From Akkermansia muciniphila (GTDB lineage: Bacteria; Verrucomicrobiota; Verrucomicrobiia; Verrucomicrobiales; Verrucomicrobiaceae), in the NCBI GenBank assembly GCA_945882215.1, contig CAMCWM010000002.1, forward strand, positions 1 to 64,000: a stretch of DNA of 64,000 nt. Reading direction: 5' to 3'. Below, in pieces: positions 37,567 to 48,280 of this stretch. Both the position numbers and the translations under genes were made by a program. Every line of letters starts with the position of its first letter. Within the stretch, counting starts at the first letter, position 1. The notes under the pieces are model-generated. The model worked only from the letters and a program-made list of their open reading frames with translations. It searched no databases and was not told the DNA's origin.

Positions 37567-38997
37567 CTACAGATTCGCCGCGATCCGCTGCGCCACCGCC
37601 TCAATCAACTGCTCCAAACTCCCCGCTGCGACGACGGCGATGCTCTCCTGATAGATGCCGCTGTCGTAAAGCTCGCGCGGCGGCAGATAGCTGGCACCCC
37701 AGTCGGCGGCGATGGTGGCAACAACGATGATCTTCTCGGGGAAGCGGCGGCGGAGTTCGGTTTGGAGGAGGGAGTAGCTTTCGCCTTGGACGCCGAGCCA
37801 GAGGGCATCGCCGAGGTGCCAGAGGACGACTTGGAGCGGATACGTTTCGCCGGGCGGGAGCTGGTGGAGACGATGGAGGAGGCGGGTTTTGCGTTCGGCC
37901 ATGGCGCGGCAGTCGGCGGCGCGGGGTTCATCGCCAGCGGCGCGGGCGGTGGCTTCGTCGGCTTTGAATTGATCGAGCTCGGTCTGGGTTTGCTCGGCGG
38001 TGGGCTGACCGGGGCGATAGCGTAGCGGTTCGTGCCAGCGCTGAAGCTTCCACGCGGCTTTTTCGGTCACGTCGATGCTTTGATGCTTCCACGAGCCGAG
38101 CGTGGCACCGGAGACGACGGGGCCGGCATACACAAAGGTCGTCCCAGCGGCGGGAAGGGCGGTGAGAGCTGAAAGCGCGGCGTAACCGAGTTCGCGGCCG
38201 TTTCGATCCGCCACGGCGGTGTCGCCGACGAAGCCTTCGCGCGGGCCGAGTTCGCCGCTGGCACCTTGCAGGAACAAACAGGGAGCGCCGGTGTCGCGTT
38301 CGACGAGTTCGCGCATCGCGCCGATGTAGTCTGGGCTGATGAGCGTGTTTTCCCACGCGAGCGTGGTGGGATGACAGGCGTAGTTCACGATGCTGGCGAG
38401 CATTTTGCCCACATCATCGGTCACGCGGGCGACGATGACGGTGTCATCCACCGGCACGCCGGGATTGTGACCGCAGATGAACTGCTTCCCGTCCCAAAAA
38501 TCGCGATGCGTGGCCAGCGAACATCTCCCACGGCCATACACAATGCCTGCGGGCTTCAGCGAGGCGATGGCGTCGCGGATCAAAGCTCCCGCTTTTTCGC
38601 CGAGTGATTGCAAATACGGCGGAATCAAATCCCCACCTGGCAACGAGGCGCGATCCAACCCCATCAAGCCCGCGCCGTGCGTGTGCGAGAAGACGACGAG
38701 AACCTCCTCCTTCGCCACACCACCGATCTCAGCGGCTTGGGCGATGAGTTGCGCATATTCAGTCGCACCCATCACGCAATGATCGAGTGCGAGCATGATC
38801 TGCCGCTCGCTGCTTTCCATCGGCGCAAAGACTGTCGCCGTGGCCCGCAGTGGTCGATGCACGCCCGTGGCCCGCTCATGCTTCGCCGCGCCCCACATGC
38901 GGTGGTAGATGTCGGCGGGCGGGGTGATGTCGCACCATGCCAGCGCGAAACAGCAGCGGCTTTGCGGTGTGGGGTCTTCGGTGCGGGAGGGATTCAT
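37567..38997 (-). CDS. Neutral/alkaline non-lysosomal ceramidase-like protein
   Basis: 476 residues from the ATG at 38997. The N-terminal RCCFALAWCDITPPADIYHRMWG, the LVVFSHTHGAG metal motif and NYACHPTTLAWENTLISPDY match the zinc-binding core of neutral ceramidases, which hydrolyse the amide bond of N-acyl sphingosines. The protein is shorter than classical ceramidases (about 650-750), lacks their C-terminal immunoglobulin-like domain and has no signal peptide. It may act on a different amide in the cytoplasm. A 76-bp palindromic repeat lies directly upstream of the start. Confidence 0.75.
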   Translation of the reverse strand: MNPSRTEDPTPQSRCCFALAWCDITPPADIYHRMWGAAKHERATGVHRPLRATATVFAPMESSERQIMLALDHCVMGATEYAQLIAQAAEIGGVAKEEVLVVFSHTHGAGLMGLDRASLPGGDLIPPYLQSLGEKAGALIRDAIASLKPAGIVYGRGRCSLATHRDFWDGKQFICGHNPGVPVDDTVIVARVTDDVGKMLASIVNYACHPTTLAWENTLISPDYIGAMRELVERDTGAPCLFLQGASGELGPREGFVGDTAVADRNGRELGYAALSALTALPAAGTTFVYAGPVVSGATLGSWKHQSIDVTEKAAWKLQRWHEPLRYRPGQPTAEQTQTELDQFKADEATARAAGDEPRAADCRAMAERKTRLLHRLHQLPPGETYPLQVVLWHLGDALWLGVQGESYSLLQTELRRRFPEKIIVVATIAADWGASYLPPRELYDSGIYQESIAVVAAGSLEQLIEAVAQRIAANL

Positions 38998-39003
38998 CAA
39001 AGT

Positions 39004-39079
39004 GGTAGAATGATGAGGGGTAAAATGATGGAGAGAAGGAATTCCTTCAGAACATCATTTTACCCGCCATTATTTTACC
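39004..39079. repeat. 76-bp near-perfect palindromic repeat
   Basis: The left arm (27 bp, built from GGTAGAATGATG and GGGTAAAATGATG) is matched by the right arm's complement (GGTAAAATAATG plus GGGTAAAATGATG) with four mismatches. The centre holds a second palindrome, GAAGGAATTCCTTC. It fills the gap between the DUF4838 and ceramidase-like genes and includes the DUF4838 stop codon. It resembles dispersed REP-like elements and could form a long hairpin in RNA. Confidence 0.85.
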
Positions 39080-41546
39080 GTTCAGGCACCAGCAGCGCAT
39101 CGGCCGACGCGGCGAAGCAGTTCGGCGCGTTGAAGAGCCAGATGTGGGAGGGCGAAGTGGGGCCGAAGCTCCAGATCTGGCCATCCGCTCCTTCGGGGAC
39201 GGGAATCGTCACGACTTCATCACTCGCGCTCACTTCAGTGATGATTTTACGGTCCGGGCCGCGAATAGGAAACTTCGGGCCGCTGGCAAAAAGCTGGAGC
39301 TGCTTCGTCCCGGCGGGGACAAGGAAGAACAACTCGCCGAACTGGCCGAGTGTGATCACTTTCTTGCCGCGTTTCGGCAACCAGGTGAGGGATTGACCGG
39401 GCTTGCGCGTGATGCGCCAGCCTGCGGCGCTGTCGTTGCACTCGAAGTAGTACACACCTGCCTGTGGCACCTTGAGCGTGAGCGCATGCACCTCGCCATC
39501 GAGCTTCTGCGCGCCTTCGGTGATCAATTTGCCGTTCGCGTCCTCCAGCTTCCACTTCGCGTCCGCGCGGTCACGATACCACGCGATGGTACCGACGGTG
39601 ATGTCGAGCGTGAGCGAGCTGCCATCACTGTGCATCGCGAAGCGCTCGACACGCTGGATCGCCTGCTGGTGCGCTTTGGGTTTGACACTGGTCTGCTTGA
39701 TCGGCGCGAGTTTGGAGTAATCGAACGCGATCTCAGTAATCTCCGCCGGCTGGAAGTAGTCCATGCCTTCGCGGAACCACTGGTCCGTCTCCGCCTTGGT
39801 CACAAAGCCCGCGTTGATCCATGGCTTCGGCGTTTTGTCGTTCCGCGCCCAGCCCGGCTCCTCGAATTTCTTCGCCGCGTCGCCCGCGAAGGTGCTCTGG
39901 ATGGCGTTCCAGTGGTTCATGTATTCGTAACGCGTGCGATAGGTGAAGGACAGAATATCGAGCGTGAGCTGCTTCTGCCGCGCCTTGTCCTTTTCGTGAT
40001 CAAGCAGCCAGCGCAGGTGGTTGTAGCGCAGGTAGTGCTTCAAGTGGTTGATGCGCACGAGCACGTCCGGACTTTCTGCGGCGAGCTTCGACGCCTCGTC
40101 GAGATCGTGAAACAGCGAGCCGATGAGCTGGCGGCTCATGATTGGCGGCGACTGCACTTTCGGCATCCAGCGCTCGTAGTAGCGTCGCATCGCGGCGGAG
40201 GCGGGGCCGAATGCCTTGTCGTAAAAGTCGGTGGTGATCGCCTTCACATCGGCGTTGGGATTCCACATGAGCTTGTTCGCGACGTAGTAGCCCAGGCCGT
40301 GGACGCCCCAGTTGTTGCCGCTTTCGGCGTCGAAGCTTGTGGCACCGAGCGCGGCGGATTTGCGGATGCTTTCCTGGATGTGGTCGAGCATCGCTCCTTT
40401 GCCGCCGGGCAGTTTGTCGAAGTCCCACAGCCACACGCTGTAGTAATCGTAGAAGCCCATCGACTTGCACTTCTGCGGCCACAGCTCGCGCAGTTCATCA
40501 AAGCTGTAGCGACCACGGATAAAGCCCATCGTGAGCTGCACATATACATTTGGCTCCAGCGCGAAGTCCGGCGGCTCGCTGTGCTCGTTGTAGGCCAGCA
40601 GGCCGATCATTTTGCCGGGATGTGACTTCGCGATGGCTTTTGCCGCGTGATTGGCGAGTCCAAAGACGCGGTTGCTGATGCTGCCGAGCTTCAGGCACTC
40701 CGCGCACTCGCAGTGGCCGTCGCCATCGGAGCAATCCAGCGACACCATCTCCCTGTCGGGATTCTTGGCGAAAAAATCGAGGCACCACTTCACCGCGAAG
40801 TCCTTCACCGCCGGGTTGCTCACGCACATCTGCGGCCCCTGGCGCTTGTCTTTGACCAGCGCGAGATATTCGGGATGCGCGTCGAACTCCGCCTCGTTGT
40901 TCGCGATGATCGTCTGCCACGCATGCCCCGCGTACACGCGAAAAGATGACGCCATGCGGTTGTGCCGCGCCCAGTCCTCGTAGTCCTTCAGGCACGAGCC
41001 GCCGAGCGGATGCTTCTTGTCGTCCGGGAACGGCCCGTAGCCATACCAGATGCGCCGTGCGAGGATTTTGGGTCGTGAGTCTTCGCCAGGTTCGCGGCTG
41101 CGATCGATGGCGAAAAGACTCGGCTTGTTTGGAATGACCTCCCATTCCTTTGCCGGGAAGAACCAGCGGCAGCCGAGCTCCTCCAAAAACGCGAACGCGG
41201 CATGAGAAACGGCCATGTCGGTCGCTCCCGTGAGATGAACGCCATCTTCATCGGTCACAATCGAGTAGGCTTCGCGACCATCGTAAGTGTTGCGAATGGG
41301 AAACGCGTCCTTCACGGCCAAAAAGATTCCCCCTTTTACCTCCGCTCCCGCTTTCACCTCAAACTCCGCGCCGGTAATCCGCTTCAAATAGGAGGACAGT
41401 TCCGCCGCAACCGCCTTGGTTTGATCCGATGCCTCTGGCGAGATCACGATGGGCGAGAGCGCCCGGCCATTCTCCGCGAGGTGAAAGCTGTCCGTGGCGA
41501 GACAAGGCATGGCACAGACGGCCAGAAGAAGAGCGACACGTTTCAT
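39075..41546 (-). CDS. Secreted DUF4838 glycoside-hydrolase-like protein
   Basis: 823 residues from the ATG at 41546 (signal peptide MKRVALLLAVCAMPCLA); the 59 extra residues in the track are spurious. Residues 20-130 form the alpha-glucuronidase/GH20 N-terminal-like domain (SSYLKRITGAEFEVKAG, LEELGCRWFFPAKEWEVIP). A DUF4838 domain follows (VSLDCSDGDGHCECAECLKLG, with CxCxxC), then a TIM-barrel-like region and a C-terminal beta domain (650-823). DUF4838 proteins are thought to act on glycans, but chemistry is unproven. The stop codon lies within the 76-bp palindrome. It is divergent from the propeller gene at 41602. Confidence 0.8.
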   Translation of the reverse strand: MKRVALLLAVCAMPCLATDSFHLAENGRALSPIVISPEASDQTKAVAAELSSYLKRITGAEFEVKAGAEVKGGIFLAVKDAFPIRNTYDGREAYSIVTDEDGVHLTGATDMAVSHAAFAFLEELGCRWFFPAKEWEVIPNKPSLFAIDRSREPGEDSRPKILARRIWYGYGPFPDDKKHPLGGSCLKDYEDWARHNRMASSFRVYAGHAWQTIIANNEAEFDAHPEYLALVKDKRQGPQMCVSNPAVKDFAVKWCLDFFAKNPDREMVSLDCSDGDGHCECAECLKLGSISNRVFGLANHAAKAIAKSHPGKMIGLLAYNEHSEPPDFALEPNVYVQLTMGFIRGRYSFDELRELWPQKCKSMGFYDYYSVWLWDFDKLPGGKGAMLDHIQESIRKSAALGATSFDAESGNNWGVHGLGYYVANKLMWNPNADVKAITTDFYDKAFGPASAAMRRYYERWMPKVQSPPIMSRQLIGSLFHDLDEASKLAAESPDVLVRINHLKHYLRYNHLRWLLDHEKDKARQKQLTLDILSFTYRTRYEYMNHWNAIQSTFAGDAAKKFEEPGWARNDKTPKPWINAGFVTKAETDQWFREGMDYFQPAEITEIAFDYSKLAPIKQTSVKPKAHQQAIQRVERFAMHSDGSSLTLDITVGTIAWYRDRADAKWKLEDANGKLITEGAQKLDGEVHALTLKVPQAGVYYFECNDSAAGWRITRKPGQSLTWLPKRGKKVITLGQFGELFFLVPAGTKQLQLFASGPKFPIRGPDRKIITEVSASDEVVTIPVPEGADGQIWSFGPTSPSHIWLFNAPNCFAASADALLVPER

Positions 41547-41601
41547 GGCGAACTCTACGTTTGCCCGCAAAGACACTTTCAGCACGGGCGTAGTGTCTGG
41601 C

Positions 41602-43131
41602 ATGAAGATGCTCGTGGTTTTTTCTCTGGTCTGCTCGTCGCTGGTTGCCGCCGATCCCATCAACATCGGTTCGCGCCGTGAATTGTTCGTGGATGACTTC
41701 CTCATCGACAAGCTCACTGGCAAGGCCGAGCAGCGCCTGCATCATCCGCAGGCGAAGGAGATCGCCATCAAGCATGACGCGCCGTGGGAGGGCAGCGGCA
41801 CCGGTTATCACAGTGTGTTCAAGGACGGCGACAAGTATCGCATGTATTACAAGGCGTGGCAGCTCACCGTCACGCCGCCGGGAAAAGTGAACACGGGCGA
41901 GCATCCGCTCTTCACCTGCTATGCGGAGAGCGATGACGGCATTCATTGGCGCAAGCCGGAGCTCGGTTTGTTCGAGTTCAAAGGCTCGAAGGCGAACAAC
42001 ATCGTCCTCGCACCCGGAAAGATGGGCGCGGCGAATCCCGATCCCGGCCACATCGCGATCTTCAAGGACGACAATCCCGCCGCGAAGCCGGAGGCACGTT
42101 ACAAGGCCATCGTGCGCTCGGGTTCGCCCAAGGGCCTGCTCGCCTTCCAGTCTGCGGACGGTTTGCACTGGTCGCCGATGCAGGAGACGCCGGTGATCAC
42201 CGATGGTGCCTTCGATTCGCAGAATCTCGCCTTCTGGGATGCGCATAGCGGCGTGTATCGTGCCTACTGGCGCTACTTCACCGGCGGCACGACCGATGAG
42301 AAGAACTGGAAGCCCTCCGGTGATCGAGCCATCCGCACGGCCACCTCGAAGGACTTCCTTCATTGGGAAAACCAGCATGATTTGAGTTACACCGACTCAC
42401 CGAGCGAGCAGCTTTACACCAATCAAGTGAAGCCCTACCACCGCGCTCCTCATCTGCTGCTCGGCTTTCCCACTCGCTATGTCGAACGCGGCTGGTCGCC
42501 CTCCATGAAGGCGCTGCCTGAACTGGAACATCGCGAATGGCGTGCGAAGGCGAACCAGCGCTACGGCACGGCGATCACCGAGGGACTCTTCATGGCCAGT
42601 CGCGATGGCGTGACGTTCAAACGCTGGAACGACGCCTTCCTGCCGCCCGGCATCGAACGCGAAGGCACCTGGAACTACGGGCAGCAATACATCGCCTGGC
42701 ATCTGGTCGAAACGAAGTCCGTGCTCGAAGGCGCGCCGAATGAACTCTCGCTCTACGGAGGTGAGAACTACTGGACCGGCACCAGCAGCGAGTTGCGCCG
42801 TTACACCCTGCGCCTCGACGGCTTTGTCTCCATCCACGCGCCGATGAAAGGCGGCGAACTGATCACGAAACCACTCACCTTCACCGGCAAAGCACTCACG
42901 ATGAACTTCGCCAGCTCTGCCGCAGGTGGCGTCCGGGTGGAGATTCAGGATGTGGATGGCAAAGCGATACCCGGCTTCTCTTTGAACGACTGCGAGGATC
43001 ATTTTGGTGATTCGATCGAGCGCACCGTGGTGTGGAAGAGTGGCAGCGATGTCAGCTCACTCGCCGGGAAGGCGGTGCGGCTGCGTTTTGCGCTGAAGGA
43101 CGCGGACCTGTACTCGATCAAGTTTGAGTAG
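41602..43131 (+). CDS. Secreted five-bladed propeller glycosidase-like protein (GH43/GH32 superfamily)
   Basis: 509 residues from the ATG at 41602 with signal peptide MKMLVVFSLVCSSLVAADP. The opening RRELFVDDFLIDKLTG is the hallmark of a large family of secreted proteins in Planctomycetes and Verrucomicrobia. Repeats such as YRMYYKAWQ, CYAESDDGIHWRKPELGL and FQSADGLHWSPM fit a GH43/GH32-like propeller. The C-terminal 120 residues are a beta-sandwich (LRFALKDADLYSIKF). Catalytic acids cannot be assigned with certainty. It is divergently transcribed from the DUF4838 gene with a 55-bp gap. Confidence 0.75.
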   Translation: MKMLVVFSLVCSSLVAADPINIGSRRELFVDDFLIDKLTGKAEQRLHHPQAKEIAIKHDAPWEGSGTGYHSVFKDGDKYRMYYKAWQLTVTPPGKVNTGEHPLFTCYAESDDGIHWRKPELGLFEFKGSKANNIVLAPGKMGAANPDPGHIAIFKDDNPAAKPEARYKAIVRSGSPKGLLAFQSADGLHWSPMQETPVITDGAFDSQNLAFWDAHSGVYRAYWRYFTGGTTDEKNWKPSGDRAIRTATSKDFLHWENQHDLSYTDSPSEQLYTNQVKPYHRAPHLLLGFPTRYVERGWSPSMKALPELEHREWRAKANQRYGTAITEGLFMASRDGVTFKRWNDAFLPPGIEREGTWNYGQQYIAWHLVETKSVLEGAPNELSLYGGENYWTGTSSELRRYTLRLDGFVSIHAPMKGGELITKPLTFTGKALTMNFASSAAGGVRVEIQDVDGKAIPGFSLNDCEDHFGDSIERTVVWKSGSDVSSLAGKAVRLRFALKDADLYSIKFE

Positions 43132-43246
43132 CAGTCATCAACCATTCGCATGGCTCTATCGGCTTCAGAATGTCCAGCGTTCGCTCACAAACATCGTGAT
43201 GCTTCAAAGCCATTGAAACGTCAGCGTTCTTCGCCAACCAAGCACA

Positions 43247-43765
43247 ATGAGCTACATCATGGTCGATATTGAATCCGACGGCCCGATTCCGGGGGATTAC
43301 TCGATGATCTGCTTTGGCGCGGTTGTCGTGGAGCCAGGACTGGAGCGGACGTTTTATGGTCAGTTGCGGCCGATCTCGGAGAAGTTCATCCCTGAGGCGT
43401 TGGCGGTCAGCGGCTTCACTCGGGAGCAGACTTTGCAGTTCCCGGAACCGGCAACGGTGATGCAAAACTTCGCCGACTGGCTGCGCGGCATCTCTCGGGA
43501 CCGCCCGATGTTCATCTCCGACAACAACGGGTTCGACTGGCAGTTTGTGAATTGGTACTTCCACCACTTCACCGGCGAAAATCCCTTCGGCTTCTCCTCC
43601 ACGAACCTGGGCAGCCTCTACAAAGGCCTCGTGAAGGACACCTCCCCCAACTTCAAGCACCTCCGCCGCACCAAACACACCCACCACCCCGTCGATGACG
43701 CCAAAGGCAACGCCGAGGCACTGCTGACGATGAAGGAGCAGATGGGGCTCAAGATTCGGCTGTGA
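43247..43765 (+). CDS. RNase T-like DEDD 3'-5' exonuclease
   Basis: 172 residues. Exo I is IMVDIESDGPIPGDY, Exo II is FISDNNGFDWQFVNWYF, and Exo III is HHPVDDAKGNAEALL, giving all four acidic residues and a DEDDh-type His. It resembles the exonuclease/RNase T superfamily and a group of small bacterial exoribonuclease-like proteins. It acts in the cytoplasm on RNA or DNA 3' ends; the substrate is unknown. It stands alone, with 17 bp between its stop and the repeat that flanks the Fic gene. Confidence 0.8.
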   Translation: MSYIMVDIESDGPIPGDYSMICFGAVVVEPGLERTFYGQLRPISEKFIPEALAVSGFTREQTLQFPEPATVMQNFADWLRGISRDRPMFISDNNGFDWQFVNWYFHHFTGENPFGFSSTNLGSLYKGLVKDTSPNFKHLRRTKHTHHPVDDAKGNAEALLTMKEQMGLKIRL

Positions 43766-43781
43766 CGAGGAGCGGCGGATT

Positions 43782-43811
43782 GGTCAAGTATAAGTCAAGT
43801 TGTTGGTCAAG
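43782..43811. repeat. 30-bp direct repeat, left copy flanking the Fic gene
   Basis: This copy matches 44875-44904 at 25 of 30 positions with a shared 14-bp core ATAAGTCAAGTTGT. Internally it is built of three GTCAAG hexamers. It lies 51 bp beyond the Fic stop codon. Confidence 0.8.
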
Positions 43812-43862
43812 CAGCGTGGCGGCCGCGCGACATTTGTTGACGCGTTAATGACGAGTCGACTT

Positions 43863-44867
43863 CTAGTGCTTCAGCGAATAGCGTCCGGTTTTCTTGCCTC
43901 CGGTTTTCTCGATCAATCCCGCATCGAGCAGCGGTTGCAGCAGGCCCATGGCACCTTGCTTAGAAATACCGAGGGCCTCCCACAGCTCCGCAGGGGCCAT
44001 GCTGCCGTGGTCGGCGAGCAGTTTGAGCAGTTGCTCCTGTCGAGGACGCAGCACGAGTTTTCCGGGTGACTGGCGGCTGATGCTTTGCACCCGCAGCCAT
44101 GTGCGCTCCAGCGTCTGTCTCAGGCCGATGGCGCAGTATTCCAGCCAGCCGGAGAGGTCTTCCCCGGCCAACCGGACTGCATCAAGGGCGCGGTAGTAGC
44201 CCGGGCGGTCTTCCCAGAAATATTCGTCCACGCTGAAGATGTGATGGCTGTCAAAGCCGCGCCGATAAAGCTCCCACAGACCTAGCGCACGGCCCGTGCG
44301 TCCGTTGCCATCGGCGAAGGGATGGATGTGCTCGAACTGGTAGTGCAAAATGGCCGAGCTGAGCACTGGGGACAGCCCGGTGACCTTGGTGTTCCACCAT
44401 TCGAGCAGTTCAAACATCAGCCCGGAGACATCCGCCGCCGGTGGCGGAAAATGACGCCCCACACGCACGGCGATGGTGCGGTAGCGGCCCGCCTCGCCCT
44501 GATCCATGACGCTGTCGGCGAGCAGGCGATGCAGCTCAAAGAGGTCCTCATGCCGGATTTTCTTCTTCCGGGCGTTCTTTTCGACATAGCGCAGCCCGGC
44601 GAAGTAGTTCAGCACCTCCCGACTCGACCGCCGGTCCGCCGCCGCCAACTCGCGGCCTTCTTCAAGCGCCCGCACCTGCTCCAAGGTCAGTGGATTGCCC
44701 TCAATCGCCGTGGAGGCATGGCCGTTGCGAGTTCGCGTGTCTTTCTGCAACGCCGGAATCCACGACACCGATACCGCCGCGCCCTGAATGCGCTCCCGGA
44801 GCACCGCGATCTCCTCCACCAACGAAAGCAGGCGGGCGCTGATGGTGAATTGCGGTTCGTAAGCCAT
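43863..44867 (-). CDS. Fic-family protein (AMP transferase) with winged-helix C-terminus
   Basis: 334 residues. The Fic motif HIHPFADGNGRTGR is complete, and the N-terminal inhibitory helix motif STAIEGNPLT (class II, S/TxxxE/G) is present, so activity should be auto-inhibited. The C-terminal 80 residues form a winged helix (QEQLLKLLADHGSMAPAELWEALGIS), as in the large SoFic-like group. Such enzymes AMPylate proteins, and some act in stress or toxin roles. The promoter side contains three TTGACT units close to the ATG. The gene is flanked by 30-bp direct repeats, as if a cassette. Confidence 0.9.
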   Translation of the reverse strand: MAYEPQFTISARLLSLVEEIAVLRERIQGAAVSVSWIPALQKDTRTRNGHASTAIEGNPLTLEQVRALEEGRELAAADRRSSREVLNYFAGLRYVEKNARKKKIRHEDLFELHRLLADSVMDQGEAGRYRTIAVRVGRHFPPPAADVSGLMFELLEWWNTKVTGLSPVLSSAILHYQFEHIHPFADGNGRTGRALGLWELYRRGFDSHHIFSVDEYFWEDRPGYYRALDAVRLAGEDLSGWLEYCAIGLRQTLERTWLRVQSISRQSPGKLVLRPRQEQLLKLLADHGSMAPAELWEALGISKQGAMGLLQPLLDAGLIEKTGGKKTGRYSLKH

Positions 44868-44874
44868 GAGAATA

Positions 44875-44904
44875 AGTCAACCATAAGTCAAGTTGTGAGT
44901 CAAG
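44875..44904. repeat. 30-bp direct repeat, right copy upstream of the Fic start
   Basis: Partner of 43782-43811. On the minus strand it reads as three TTGACT units spaced 5-6 bp apart, beginning 8 bp before the Fic ATG. TTGACT resembles a -35 box or an iterated operator, so the copy may regulate fic as well as mark a cassette boundary. Confidence 0.8.
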
Positions 44905-45015
44905 TGGCCACCCAGAGAGGTCTGGTCTTTTGACGTGCTAGCACCATCAACGGAACGTGGCTGGAACTTAACAGCAGACATTGCATCTCAGGATTTACAG
45001 CGAATCTGTCATCAT

Positions 45016-45900
45016 ATGAATTCCAACAGACCAATGCTGGCGGATGCGGAGAGTGATCGTGATTTTCACATCGCGCTCCACAACATCGTTGCTGTCTCAA
45101 ACAGCATGAACGACAAAGACACGGATCGAGTCGGTATGTTGTCGAGTCAGTTGCTTCTACAGTGTGCCATCACTGGCATTACGATTGGAAGTCTGATCCG
45201 CCCTGTATCTCATGAAGGTTTCGGCGACCTGCCGAAACAGTTCACGGTAGTGGATATCCCATCGCTAGCGATATTGACTCGCGGAGTTCTGGAAACCTTT
45301 TTGGTTCACCACCATGTCTGTGTGCAGCAAGTGAGCACCGAGGAGCGGAAGTATCGTCTGCTTTGGTGGGATTGGCATGACGTGTCTGAACGAATCAATT
45401 CGCTTGAAGGTATTGGCTCAAAAGCCCCCAAACTCAGCGTGTTAAAAAAGCGACGGGATAAGCTGAAAATCACTTTGATGAACCATCCATGGCATGGACG
45501 GCAATCCTCAACAAAGCACGGCAAAAGTTTGTTCGACGACTTCACAAAAAACAAACCGCCGAAGGATGCTTTCTTGGCTACAAAGTCTGAAATGGCGAAG
45601 GCTTCAGGAATTCATCCCACCCAGCATTGGATTATCTACAAGAGTCTTTCCCAATACGCACACGCTCAGCCAGTCGCAGTTTCCACTCTTCTCGGCTTAT
45701 CGAAAGACAGTCCTGACTTGCAGATGTACGTTCGACCGCTGGCTCGATATGCCACTTCATATCTGCTTTTGATACTTCGAGATTTTCTGAAGCTCTTCCC
45801 ACAGGCGCGAAGCTTGGTTAATCAAGACTTCGAACGCCTAGAACAGATATGGACTGGAGTCCACGCAAGTGACCTCAAGTCAGTGAAAACGTTTCCGTGA
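45016..45900 (+). CDS. Hypothetical helical protein, possibly DUF5677/HEPN-like
   Basis: 294 residues from MNSNRPMLADAESD at 45016; the track start at 44935 would begin 30 bp from the repeat. It is helix-rich, with IPSLAILTRGVLETFLVHHHV and a later ILRDFLKLFPQARSLV. The central RGVLET pattern recalls DUF5677 proteins, which are thought to be related to HEPN folds, but the RX4-6H nuclease motif cannot be confirmed. Its position beside Fic suggests an accessory or defence island, though the genes are divergent. Codon use is more AT-rich than in neighbouring genes, hinting at transfer. Confidence 0.5.
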   Translation: MNSNRPMLADAESDRDFHIALHNIVAVSNSMNDKDTDRVGMLSSQLLLQCAITGITIGSLIRPVSHEGFGDLPKQFTVVDIPSLAILTRGVLETFLVHHHVCVQQVSTEERKYRLLWWDWHDVSERINSLEGIGSKAPKLSVLKKRRDKLKITLMNHPWHGRQSSTKHGKSLFDDFTKNKPPKDAFLATKSEMAKASGIHPTQHWIIYKSLSQYAHAQPVAVSTLLGLSKDSPDLQMYVRPLARYATSYLLLILRDFLKLFPQARSLVNQDFERLEQIWTGVHASDLKSVKTFP

Positions 45901-45910
45901 TTTAATCGCC

Positions 45911-48187
<2,277 letters not shown>

Positions 48188-48280
48188 TCAAGATGGAGGC
48201 GCAAGATCTCAAGGGAGACCGAAGCACCTTCTTAACCACCTTGAGGGCGAAGCGTTGACCTTTTCACGAATCTGACCGCC

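Noticed and set aside
39144-40625. 493-residue plus-strand ORF opposite DUF4838
   Set aside because: No domain or start signal; antisense shadow of a well-supported secreted protein.
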